Shown: positions 33,307 through 41,127 of the stretch, piece after piece | Position numbering within the stretch: position 1 is the first letter of the stretch | Layout: every line of letters starts with the position of its first letter | Source of the DNA: LH-M37 sp965602855 | GTDB lineage: Bacteria; Pseudomonadota; Gammaproteobacteria; SZUA-229 | Length of the DNA: 46,230 nt | NCBI GenBank assembly: GCA_965602855.1 | Contig: CBFCZV010000023.1 | Location: forward strand, 1 to 46,230 | Direction of reading: 5' to 3' | The notes under the pieces: model-generated | What the model was told of the DNA's origin: nothing | What the model saw: only the letters and a program-made list of their open reading frames with translations | Databases searched by the model: none | Position numbers and translations under genes: made by a program

Positions 33307-34161
33307 CTAATCATCTAGCGTGAATAACACATTATCAATCAAACGTACTGACCCCAAACGAGCCGCTGCCAGAACAACTAAAGCTTTATCACCCTGCTTC
33401 GGAACAGCTAGATCCTGCTGCCTACGCACCACAACGTAATCAACTAGAAAGCCCTGCTCATCCAGCTCTTGACTGGCATGACCCACTTCAAAGGCAGGAT
33501 TTTCCCCCGCTAACATTGCTTTGCACAGCTTATCAAGGCAACGATGAATCGCTGTCGCCAGCACTCGTTCTTCATTACTCAAATAACCGTTGCGAGAGCT
33601 CATGGCCAGACCATCAGGCTCCCGCCGGGTCGCTACCGACTGAATTTTGATGGGCATAGCCAGATCGGATACCATCTGTTTAATCACCAGAAGTTGCTGG
33701 TAATCTTTCTCACCAAAGATAGCGACATCTGGCTGCACGATATTGAACAGTTTATTCACAATCGTCGCGACACCTTTGAAAAAACCGGGACGGCATTCAC
33801 CTTCCAGAATTTCAGAAAATTTGGGCACTTCGACGGTAGTGGCGTTATCGATACTATTGGGATAAATCTCAGAAACCATCGGCGCAAACACCAAATCGAC
33901 ACTATATCTTGATAATTTGCCTACATCTTCTTCAAACGTGCGTGGATATTTATCGAGATCTTCATTTTCACCAAATTGCATGGGGTTGACGAAAATACTC
34001 ACAACCACCCGCATTTTATCCGCCGTTGCTGCTTCTACCAGGCTCAAATGGCCATCATGCAGATTACCCATGGTGGGCACAAAGGCAATACGATCACCAG
34101 CCTGCTTCCATTGGCTTATTTGCTGACGAACTTCGTCAATGGTTCTCAGGATTTTCGTCAT
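33307..34161 (-). CDS. panC: Pantothenate synthetase
   Basis: A 284-residue enzyme. FVPTMGNLHDGHLSLVEAA (about 28-46) includes the HxGH motif, VVSIFVNPMQFGENEDLDKY (about 53-72) and IFGEKDYQQL (about 149-158) are signatures, and MSSRNGYLS (about 186-194) is the KMSKS-like loop. It condenses pantoate with beta-alanine using ATP. It follows panB after a 10-base gap. Starts at ATG 34159-34161. Confidence 0.96.
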   Translation of the reverse strand: MTKILRTIDEVRQQISQWKQAGDRIAFVPTMGNLHDGHLSLVEAATADKMRVVVSIFVNPMQFGENEDLDKYPRTFEEDVGKLSRYSVDLVFAPMVSEIYPNSIDNATTVEVPKFSEILEGECRPGFFKGVATIVNKLFNIVQPDVAIFGEKDYQQLLVIKQMVSDLAMPIKIQSVATRREPDGLAMSSRNGYLSNEERVLATAIHRCLDKLCKAMLAGENPAFEVGHASQELDEQGFLVDYVVVRRQQDLAVPKQGDKALVVLAAARLGSVRLIDNVLFTLDD

Positions 34162-34171
34162 GATTTTTTAA

Positions 34172-34993
34172 TCAACTAAAAATGTGTTCCTGACCGGGAA
34201 ATACGCCTGATCTGACCGCATTAACATAGGCGCTCACTGCACCTTCAATACTGCCGGCTTCACTCAGAAAATTATGACCGAATTTAGGAATGCGCCCCAT
34301 GCTCAATCCAAGAATATCGTACAGCACCAGAATCTGACCGTCACAAGCCACACTGGCACCGATACCGATAACGGGAACTGATAAAGCATTGGTGATTGTT
34401 TCTGCCAGTTCGCTGGGGACACATTCGAGAATAATTAAATCCGCACCCGCCTGCTCCAGAATTTTTGCTTCTTCCAGCATGGCTTCTGCTGCACTGGCTT
34501 CACGTCCCTGCACACGATAGCCGCCGAGTTTATGCACGCGCTGCGGTTGCAAACCCAGATGCGCACAAACAGGAATACCGTGTTGCACCAATGTTGAAAC
34601 AATATCAGCCTGCTCTGCGCCGCCTTCCAGTTTCACCATCTGTGCACCGGCTTCTTTCATAAACAGTCCGGCATTTTCCAGTGCTGCTTCAACCGAGGTG
34701 TTGCTTAAAAACGGCATATCAACAATCATCAAAGAATGCGACAAGCCTTTGGCCACCATCTGACTGTGATAAAGCATGTCTTCCACGGTCACCGGTAAAG
34801 TAGTTTCATGGCCCTGCACAACCATACCCAACGAATCACCGACCAGCACGACATCAACATCAGCCTGATCCAGCACACGTGCAAAACTGGCATCGTAAGC
34901 GGTCAGGCAAACAATTTTTTCACCCGCCTGTTTTTTCTCATGCAGAGTGCGCACAGTAATTTTCTTTTTTGATGAATCAGAACGAGCACTCAT
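34172..34993 (-). CDS. panB: 3-methyl-2-oxobutanoate hydroxymethyltransferase
   Basis: A 273-residue TIM-barrel enzyme. GDSLGMVVQGHETTLPVT (about 52-69), MVKLEGG (about 119-125), CAHLGLQPQ (about 142-150) and EAGADLIILE-type strand (about 190-199) are characteristic. It adds a hydroxymethyl group from methylene-tetrahydrofolate to ketoisovalerate on the way to pantoate. The ATG overlaps the stop of the kinase gene as ATGA. Confidence 0.96.
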   Translation of the reverse strand: MSARSDSSKKKITVRTLHEKKQAGEKIVCLTAYDASFARVLDQADVDVVLVGDSLGMVVQGHETTLPVTVEDMLYHSQMVAKGLSHSLMIVDMPFLSNTSVEAALENAGLFMKEAGAQMVKLEGGAEQADIVSTLVQHGIPVCAHLGLQPQRVHKLGGYRVQGREASAAEAMLEEAKILEQAGADLIILECVPSELAETITNALSVPVIGIGASVACDGQILVLYDILGLSMGRIPKFGHNFLSEAGSIEGAVSAYVNAVRSGVFPGQEHIFS

Positions 34994-35682
34994 AAATCTA
35001 ACTCCTGCATAATCACCGATGACGGATTAAAGTAATGACGGCCACTACGATTAGCCAGTATGCGTTCCAGTAACAATTGATAATCTTCTTCGCTGTTTGC
35101 AAAATCAATATCTGCCGCATTCACGATCAACAGCGGCGCTTCAGCATACTGATAAAAGAAACTGACATAAGCATCACATAAACGTTGCAGATAAGCCGCC
35201 TCAATCATTTGTTCGTGCGACAAACCACGCTTCTGAATTCGTTCCAGTAACACTTCAACAGGAGCTTGCAAATACACCACTAAATCCGGTTTGGGCACAT
35301 CCAGCGTTAAAGTTGAATAAACCTGCTCGTACAAATCCAGTTCATCTTCATCAAGCGTTAACTCAGCAAACAATCGATCTTTCTCGATTAGAAAATCTGC
35401 CACTCGTACCGGACTGAACATATCTTCCTGTTTCATTTGCTTGAGCTGACGTGCACGTTGCAATAAAAAATGTAACTGAGTTGGTAGCGCAGCTGCTCTT
35501 GGATTTTCATAAAACCGCTCAAGAAACGGATTATCATCAGCCCCTTCGAGCAACAGATTGCTGTCAAAAGATCTTGATAACTTTCTTGCCAGCGTGGTTT
35601 TACCCACACCAATCGGCCCTTCAACAACAACAAATTCAGGCCATGCCCTGGTTAGATCCAGACTGGCATTCGCCTCATTCAT
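34990..35682 (-). CDS. Deoxynucleoside kinase family protein
   Basis: A 230-residue P-loop kinase with VVEGPIGVGKTTLARKL (18-34), the kinase EKDR segment (about 99-102) and a LID-like RIQKRGLSHEQMIEA (about 154-168). It resembles dGuo/dAdo/dCyd kinases, which salvage deoxynucleosides. In many gammaproteobacteria a gene of this kind sits between folK and panB, as here. Both ends overlap neighbours by ATGA, so it is translationally coupled in the folK-panB run. The preferred substrate cannot be read from sequence. Confidence 0.85.
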   Translation of the reverse strand: MNEANASLDLTRAWPEFVVVEGPIGVGKTTLARKLSRSFDSNLLLEGADDNPFLERFYENPRAAALPTQLHFLLQRARQLKQMKQEDMFSPVRVADFLIEKDRLFAELTLDEDELDLYEQVYSTLTLDVPKPDLVVYLQAPVEVLLERIQKRGLSHEQMIEAAYLQRLCDAYVSFFYQYAEAPLLIVNAADIDFANSEEDYQLLLERILANRSGRHYFNPSSVIMQELDL

Positions 35683-36194
35683 GCAATGTCTCCAACATAA
35701 ACCAACTCATTTTCAGGGCAGTGTTTAATCACGTCACTTAGCATACCATGACCGGGGATTTGCACGTCACCCTGCTGTAATTTTTCGCACAGCCGCCGCA
35801 ATGGATAAAGCACAAATTCACGTTCGCAAATACCGGGGTGCGGCAGTTGCAAACGCGCCTCACTCATCTCTGTTTGCCCAAGCATCAAAATATCCAGATC
35901 AATCGTTCTTGGTGCCCAGCGATATTCGCGCACACGCCCCTGATTGTTTTCAATCGCCTGTAAACAATCCAGCAAGACCAGTGGCTCAAGCGAAGTTTCA
36001 AACAAAGCCACGGCATTAAAATAATCACCCTGCGGCTCGCCCTCCTCGGGCAACATGGCCTTACTTTTGAACAAACCCGAATCAGCAACAAAATGACTAT
36101 CCGGTAATTCTTTCAATGATGCCAGCGCCCTGCTGATTTGCTCGTCAGGCCGTTCGAGGTTGCTACCCAGGCCAATATAAACCTGCTCAGCCAT
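35679..36194 (-). CDS. folK: 6-hydroxymethyl-7,8-dihydropterin pyrophosphokinase
   Basis: A 171-residue HPPK. YIGLGSNLERPDEQISRAL (about 6-24) is the N-terminal signature, and RWAPRTIDLDILML (about 95-108) contains the catalytic DxD, followed by LPHPGICEREFVLYPL (about 117-132). It transfers pyrophosphate from ATP to the pterin in folate synthesis. It follows pcnB after 3 bases, and its stop overlaps the next gene. Confidence 0.96.
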   Translation of the reverse strand: MAEQVYIGLGSNLERPDEQISRALASLKELPDSHFVADSGLFKSKAMLPEEGEPQGDYFNAVALFETSLEPLVLLDCLQAIENNQGRVREYRWAPRTIDLDILMLGQTEMSEARLQLPHPGICEREFVLYPLRRLCEKLQQGDVQIPGHGMLSDVIKHCPENELVYVGDIA

Positions 36195-36197
36195 ACA

Positions 36198-37541
36198 TTA
36201 ATCGTTGATCTTTTTAGTCCGACGCCTGCGACGAGGGCGTCCACGACCTTGATGAGATTCTGTTTTCTTTCTCTGCACTTCTGGTGTTTTTTCCTGAAAC
36301 TCTGTCCACCACTGGCAATCCATATCACTGATCTCACCCGCTTTAGCACGAAGACATAAGAAGTCATAACCGGCTCTAAATTTGGGATGTTCAAATACTG
36401 AATTCGCACGTTTACCTGTACGATAAGAGAAACGCGACTGCAAGGCCCAGATATCACGCATCACCGTAGTGAAACGCTTGGGAATAGAAACATGGCGCAC
36501 CTGTTCGCTCACCATCGCTGAAGCTGATTTCTGCAAAGCCAACGATTGCGGCTCACCTTTAGCCAGTCGTTTTTCAGTGCGTTTTTGCAAGGGCGCCCAC
36601 AACAAAGCCGCGAATAAAAAAGCCGGTGTTACTGGTTTGTTTTGATGGATGCGTTCATCTGTGCTCTGCATTGACAGTTGCAAAAACTTCAACGCGGTTT
36701 CATTGCCATCGAGCGCAATTGCAGCTTCAGGAAAAAGATGTTCCAGCAAATGATATTCACGCAGCCCGCTGAAACACTCAATCGCATGACCGGAATGAAA
36801 CAACTTCAACACTTCTTCGTAGAGACGTGCTGGTGGTATATCACGTAACAAGGCACCTTCTTCGCGAATAAAATACTGGCAGGTTTCATCGATAGAAAAA
36901 CCCAACTTGGCAGCAAAACGAATCGCGCGTAGCATACGCACAGGGTCTTCACGATAACGCTCATCGGGGTCACCAATTAAACGCAAACGCCCCTGCTTCA
37001 CATCTTCATAACCGCCGACAAAATCGACCACGGAAAAATCAGCAATATTGTAATACAAAGCATTGCAAGTGAAGTCGCGTCGCCAGACATCCTGCTCAAT
37101 ATCGCCATAAACGTTATCACGCAGAATACGCCCGGACTCATCCTGATGACCTGAAGCAGAGTCATCATGCTGGCCACGGAAGGTTGCGACTTCGATAATG
37201 TGGCGGCCAAAATGAATATGCGCCAGCCTGAATCGACGGCCAATCAAACGACAGTTTCGGAACAACTCTTTAACCTGTTCCGGCGTAGCATCAGTGGCAA
37301 CATCAAAATCTTTTGGACGATGCCCGAGCAGCAAATCACGCACCGCACCACCGACCAAATAAGCTTCGTAACCAGCTTTATTCAGCCGGGACAAAACCTT
37401 GATCGCACTGTCATCCATATTTTTTCGCGAGATGCCATGTTCAGAACGCGGGATGATTCTTACACCATCCGAGTAAACTTTTTTTATCGCCGCTTTTTTA
37501 TTGCTCTTTTTAGCTCTACGATTTTTTAACCACTTCAGCAT
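36198..37541 (-). CDS. pcnB: Poly(A) polymerase I
   Basis: A 447-residue class II nucleotidyltransferase. VGGAVRDLLLGHRPKDFDVAT (about 62-82, written here as the GG..DFD core) has the catalytic Asp pair, followed by CRLIGRRFRLAHIHFGR and RRDFTCNALYYN (about 153-164). The C-terminus is rich in Arg/Lys (RGRPRRRRRTKK), as in PcnB. It adds 3' poly(A) tails that promote RNA decay. The pcnB-folK pairing supports PcnB rather than a CCA-adding enzyme. The N-terminal 20 residues are also very basic. It starts one base inside the stop of the methyltransferase gene. Confidence 0.95.
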   Translation of the reverse strand: MLKWLKNRRAKKSNKKAAIKKVYSDGVRIIPRSEHGISRKNMDDSAIKVLSRLNKAGYEAYLVGGAVRDLLLGHRPKDFDVATDATPEQVKELFRNCRLIGRRFRLAHIHFGRHIIEVATFRGQHDDSASGHQDESGRILRDNVYGDIEQDVWRRDFTCNALYYNIADFSVVDFVGGYEDVKQGRLRLIGDPDERYREDPVRMLRAIRFAAKLGFSIDETCQYFIREEGALLRDIPPARLYEEVLKLFHSGHAIECFSGLREYHLLEHLFPEAAIALDGNETALKFLQLSMQSTDERIHQNKPVTPAFLFAALLWAPLQKRTEKRLAKGEPQSLALQKSASAMVSEQVRHVSIPKRFTTVMRDIWALQSRFSYRTGKRANSVFEHPKFRAGYDFLCLRAKAGEISDMDCQWWTEFQEKTPEVQRKKTESHQGRGRPRRRRRTKKIND

Positions 37542-38242
37542 TATTCAAAATCCTTTACGATGAGCGTCAGCCCATCACCAATCGGTACCAGGCTTTTGCT
37601 CACCCGGTTATCATTTTTAACCATTTCATTAAAACGCCGGATGGCGCGTGTACCCGGCTGCATGTTTTCAGGGTCAGCCACACTGCCCGACCAAAGCGTA
37701 TTATCCACCGCCAGTAATCCACCCTTGCGCAGTAGTTTCAATGACTGCTCATAATACAGCGGATAATTCTGCTTATCCGCATCGACAAAAATAAAATCAA
37801 AAGTTCCCGCCGATGAATCGTCCAGCAATTGCTGCAAAGTTATCGAAGCCGCCTGCAGATGAAATTTAATCTTGCCCTGCAGCCCAGCCTTATCCCAGTA
37901 CTTTCTCGCCATCTGCGTCCATTCATCGGAGTCGTCACAACAAATCAACTCACCATCATCAGGCAAAGCATTGGCGATACAGATCGAGCTATAACCCGTG
38001 AAGGTTCCAATCTCCAGCGCCCGCTTTGCTCCCGTCAGCTTTACCAGCAAGGCCATAAACTGCCCCTGCTCCGGTGAAATCTGCATCACTGAAAATTGAT
38101 TCTCAGCCGCAGTTTCTGCTCTCAACTCACGTAACAACTCACTTTCATCCACCGATACCGAAAGCAAATACTCGTGGGTGCGGTCATCAAGCGACAGGGT
38201 TCGATTACTCAAAAATGGACTCTCTTCAACAATAAAGCGCAC
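37541..38242 (-). CDS. SAM-dependent O-methyltransferase (caffeoyl-CoA OMT-like)
   Basis: A 233-residue class I methyltransferase of the Methyltransf_3 family. Motif I is ALEIGTFTGYSSICIANAL (about 74-92), CCDDSDEW (about 101-108) follows strand 2, and FDFIFVDADKQNYPLYYE (about 145-162) is the metal/SAM motif. Bacterial members methylate diverse small phenolic or catechol-like substrates; the substrate is unknown here. It starts at GTG (38240-38242), and its TAA overlaps the pcnB ATG by one base, so it probably leads the pcnB operon. Confidence 0.85.
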   Translation of the reverse strand: MRFIVEESPFLSNRTLSLDDRTHEYLLSVSVDESELLRELRAETAAENQFSVMQISPEQGQFMALLVKLTGAKRALEIGTFTGYSSICIANALPDDGELICCDDSDEWTQMARKYWDKAGLQGKIKFHLQAASITLQQLLDDSSAGTFDFIFVDADKQNYPLYYEQSLKLLRKGGLLAVDNTLWSGSVADPENMQPGTRAIRRFNEMVKNDNRVSKSLVPIGDGLTLIVKDFE

Positions 38243-38290
38243 CAGTGTGCGCTCGAAGGGAAAATTATACCAAAAAACAGGAGCTTAAGC

Positions 38291-38737
38291 CTAATCAGGC
38301 AGATTGATCTGCCCCGTCTGCCGATAACGGCAATAATCAGCCAGAATTTGCTCATGGTCAAAAGCCAGCTGCACCTTAGTCAGCTCAGTCTCATCACAGG
38401 GATCAAGCAACATCACATTTGCAGCATCATCCGCCGCACACGGCTCACCGCTAGCATGCGCAACATAAACCAGACTCACCGTATGCCCACGATCATCCCG
38501 CGCAGGATCAGAATAACAGCCTAGCAATACATCCAGCGTCACCTCTAGACAGGTTTCCTCCAGTGCCTCACGCACCGCCGCTATGCTCACGGTTTCACCC
38601 ACATCAACAAATCCACCGGGGATAGCCCAACCATAAGGTGGATTTTTTCGCTCAATCAAAACAATCGGCCTGTTTGGCTGATCGTGCATTTCAATGATGA
38701 TATCGACAGTAAGAGCTGGGGTTTCAGGTTTTGTCAT
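38291..38737 (-). CDS. NUDIX hydrolase
   Basis: A 148-residue protein. The NUDIX box runs GGFVDVGETVSIAAVREALEE (about 41-61; key residues G, E of GE, and REALEE). PPYGWAIPGG before the box and ALEETCLEV after it are typical of ADP-ribose or nucleoside-diphosphate pyrophosphatases. The substrate is not identifiable. It lies 13 bases downstream of hslR on the same strand. Confidence 0.88.
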   Translation of the reverse strand: MTKPETPALTVDIIIEMHDQPNRPIVLIERKNPPYGWAIPGGFVDVGETVSIAAVREALEETCLEVTLDVLLGCYSDPARDDRGHTVSLVYVAHASGEPCAADDAANVMLLDPCDETELTKVQLAFDHEQILADYCRYRQTGQINLPD

Positions 38738-38750
38738 AACATACCTCTAC

Positions 38751-39137
38751 TTACTCATTTTTCCTCGTAAACTTCACAATATGCCTACGCTCTCGCTTGT
38801 TTGGCCTACGATCTGGCGAAGGTCTGCTACTGGCCGCTAACCGCTGCATTTCTGCCTGCTTCTCCCTTTTTTCAATACTATCCTCACTCTCTTCATACAG
38901 TAATTGTGCTTCTTTGGCAGGACGACGCTGCTTATTGATATCCAACACGGTGATCTCATAGGCGTAACCACCACGATGAACAGTTAGCTGATCACCCACC
39001 TTCACTTCCCGTCCCGGTTTGACGCGGTTGTCATTGAGGTGTACCTTGCCACCATTAACCGCTTCGGTCGCTAGTGCACGGGTTTTAAAAAACCGTGCAG
39101 CCCAAAGCCATTTATCCAGCCGAATTGATTGACTCAT
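38751..39137 (-). CDS. hslR: Ribosome-associated heat shock protein 15 (S4 domain)
   Basis: A 128-residue protein. The S4 RNA-binding domain occupies most of the first 60 residues: IRLDKWLWAARFFKTRALAT (5-24), GGKVHLNDNRVKPGREVKVG (about 29-48). A long basic C-terminal tail (KREKQAEMQR, RPNKRERRH) matches Hsp15. It binds free 50S subunits carrying nascent chain and recycles them after heat stress. I see no convincing RpoH promoter upstream, where it is divergent from the secreted-protein gene at 39,172. Confidence 0.9.
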   Translation of the reverse strand: MSQSIRLDKWLWAARFFKTRALATEAVNGGKVHLNDNRVKPGREVKVGDQLTVHRGGYAYEITVLDINKQRRPAKEAQLLYEESEDSIEKREKQAEMQRLAASSRPSPDRRPNKRERRHIVKFTRKNE

Positions 39138-39171
39138 AATTAAACCAGTTTAAATATTCTCTATCAGTATC

Positions 39172-40086
39172 ATGCAATTTCTCTTCTCAAGACACTTCTT
39201 TATTTTCTTTTCGATTTGTCTATGCTTCACCAGTACCAGCATTCATGCTGAGAATTCTCTCGAATTTGAGTGGGATCCTTACTACAGCAATGCTGGTTAT
39301 TATATCTCTTTAACGGATGAGCCTATTCCCGAAATTATTGAAGATGATGAAGCTGAACTTTATGATCGCCTTATAGACAGCGCCTTCACCATGCCTCGAT
39401 TCATGCTATTTGAAGTCAGCGTTAACCCACTACCCATGCTGGGTGAATATATCCAGGATCATCATCCGAGAACTTACGAGAATGCCGAGATAAAAGGTGA
39501 TATCAACATTGTTCAGGCTTTTACAGAAGGATTTGAAGAACCCTATGCCATTTCACTTTTCCTTGGCAGTATCACTCGCTTTATTAAGCCCGGCGAGAAA
39601 ATCAAGATCAAAAACCGGGGGTATACTGGTTATCTCGCCAGCTTTGGTGATAAACACATTGTTAACAACACTTACATCAAAGACAACTGGTACGAACTGG
39701 AGTGGAAAATCAAAGGCGATCAGGATTTCAAAAATAAAACCCTAAGCTGGAGTTTGCGGGTTGGCAGTAAAATTCACGATCATCCCGACATCACCGATGT
39801 TATTTATTTTGGACTTAGGCGGAACCACCTTGATGCAAAATCTGATGAGATTTCCTGGTTTCAGAATGCTGATATCGATTACAAAATTGAGCTTGATAAT
39901 GATAATTTTGAACTGGTTCAACAAAGTCTTTTTATCAACAAAAAATGGCCTGCACCTTTTGGCGCAGCTAAAAGTGCTTTTGAATTTGGTCTTGGTTTTA
40001 TTCTGGGAAAGAAAAAATACACCGGATCATTGGACAGCCAGGCTGAGGATTTTCGATTAATCCTTCGCCCCAGCTTTAAGTTCTAA
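39172..40086 (+). CDS. Hypothetical secreted, possibly outer-membrane beta-barrel protein
   Basis: A 304-residue protein I do not recognise. A signal peptide is clear (1-26, hydrophobic 8-20, cleavage likely after SIHA). The mature part is rich in alternating aromatic/polar beta-strand-like segments in its second half, for example YELEWKIKG, LSWSLRVGSK and EFGLGFILGKK. It ends in LRPSFKF, a terminal phenylalanine of the type used as an outer-membrane assembly signal. An acidic stretch IPEIIEDDEAE lies near residues 53-63. It is convergent with the LysM/FecR protein and overlaps it at the stop codons. A barrel is inferred; no function is claimed. Confidence 0.6.
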   Translation: MQFLFSRHFFIFFSICLCFTSTSIHAENSLEFEWDPYYSNAGYYISLTDEPIPEIIEDDEAELYDRLIDSAFTMPRFMLFEVSVNPLPMLGEYIQDHHPRTYENAEIKGDINIVQAFTEGFEEPYAISLFLGSITRFIKPGEKIKIKNRGYTGYLASFGDKHIVNNTYIKDNWYELEWKIKGDQDFKNKTLSWSLRVGSKIHDHPDITDVIYFGLRRNHLDAKSDEISWFQNADIDYKIELDNDNFELVQQSLFINKKWPAPFGAAKSAFEFGLGFILGKKKYTGSLDSQAEDFRLILRPSFKF

Positions 40087-41078
40087 AGCGCAAGAATAAT
40101 CAGCGCGAGCAACCACCAGCCCCAGTCGCTAGATTCTTCCTCAACAGGTTCAGGTTCAGGCTCGGGCAATTTCTCTTCTATAACGACAGGTGAAAGCACA
40201 CCGGCTTCTACAACATTCTTCACAGGCTCAGCTTCAGCTGTTTTCACATACAGGGTGTCACCTTTGACGACCTCTGTTTTCCTGGCAGTCTTATTGTTGT
40301 GAACGTCAACAATGCCTTTAATCACTTTCAGATATAAACCATCATCTTTGGTGTCAACTGTGCCATCACAACCTTTAGACTGAAATACACGCAAGGCATA
40401 TTCAGTGCCCCTTACACCAACACCTGCCACGGGAGTACGTAGCTCATAAACATCATCAGCCCATTTTCCAATTCCACCCGTGACCTTTCTTATACTTCCC
40501 TGCAACAAGTTAAAAATACTACGCCGATTCTTGTCCGCCAGAGAGTATTCTTCAATCACCATAATACTAAAACAACGCAGATCCAGTAATGCATCATCAA
40601 CCATATGTAGTCGCATAAAACCGTCTTCGCCTGTTATCAATTTATCACCAAGATAAACCTTGTCACCTGCCGTCAGAGAACGTGAAACTCGATCCTTACT
40701 CACAGCCAATGCTTCACCGCGAGTCCTCACCACATCACCTACGTGCAAGGGCTCTACTTTTTTAACTTTGCGTTTAGTTAAATACTTTTTAGAAACTTTT
40801 CGTTTAGGCAGTTCAAGACGAACACCCGCTTTCATTTGTGATGCCTTACCATTAACAAATGCTTCTGGGTTAAGTTTTATGATTTCTTTACGGAGACGCA
40901 GCCAGTCCTTCATGCGTCCGGGGTACAGCTTGCTGACAATATTATGCAGCGTTTGACCCGGCTGCACATAGAGGTATCGAACATCTGCCTTGATTTTGTC
41001 GGCAGCAATTGCACCACCAACTTGCCCAATTAGAATGAATATAGTTATCAATAAATATTTCATATTTTTAACTAGCAT
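40083..41078 (-). CDS. LysM-like and FecR-domain protein with C-terminal membrane helix
   Basis: A 331-residue protein. Signal peptide (about 1-25, ending GGAIAA), a LysM/FimV-like segment (about 34-90: YVQPGQTLHNIVSKLYP, then LNPEAFVNGKASQMKAG), a Lys-rich linker, and a FecR-type domain (about 110-270) with LTAGDKVYLGDKLITGEDG, LQGSIRKVTG and RTPVAGVGVRGTEY. A Pro/Glu-rich stretch EPEPEPVEEE precedes a final hydrophobic segment WGWWLLALIILAL at the extreme C-terminus. FecR domains of this kind, outside iron signalling, occur in periplasmic or envelope proteins of unknown role. ATG 41076-41078 is used; Met6 is an alternative start. Confidence 0.75.
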   Translation of the reverse strand: MLVKNMKYLLITIFILIGQVGGAIAADKIKADVRYLYVQPGQTLHNIVSKLYPGRMKDWLRLRKEIIKLNPEAFVNGKASQMKAGVRLELPKRKVSKKYLTKRKVKKVEPLHVGDVVRTRGEALAVSKDRVSRSLTAGDKVYLGDKLITGEDGFMRLHMVDDALLDLRCFSIMVIEEYSLADKNRRSIFNLLQGSIRKVTGGIGKWADDVYELRTPVAGVGVRGTEYALRVFQSKGCDGTVDTKDDGLYLKVIKGIVDVHNNKTARKTEVVKGDTLYVKTAEAEPVKNVVEAGVLSPVVIEEKLPEPEPEPVEEESSDWGWWLLALIILAL

Positions 41079-41127
41079 TTTTTCTACCCGGCAAGTAAGA
41101 CAAATGTTCGATACCTACTTTAACAAC

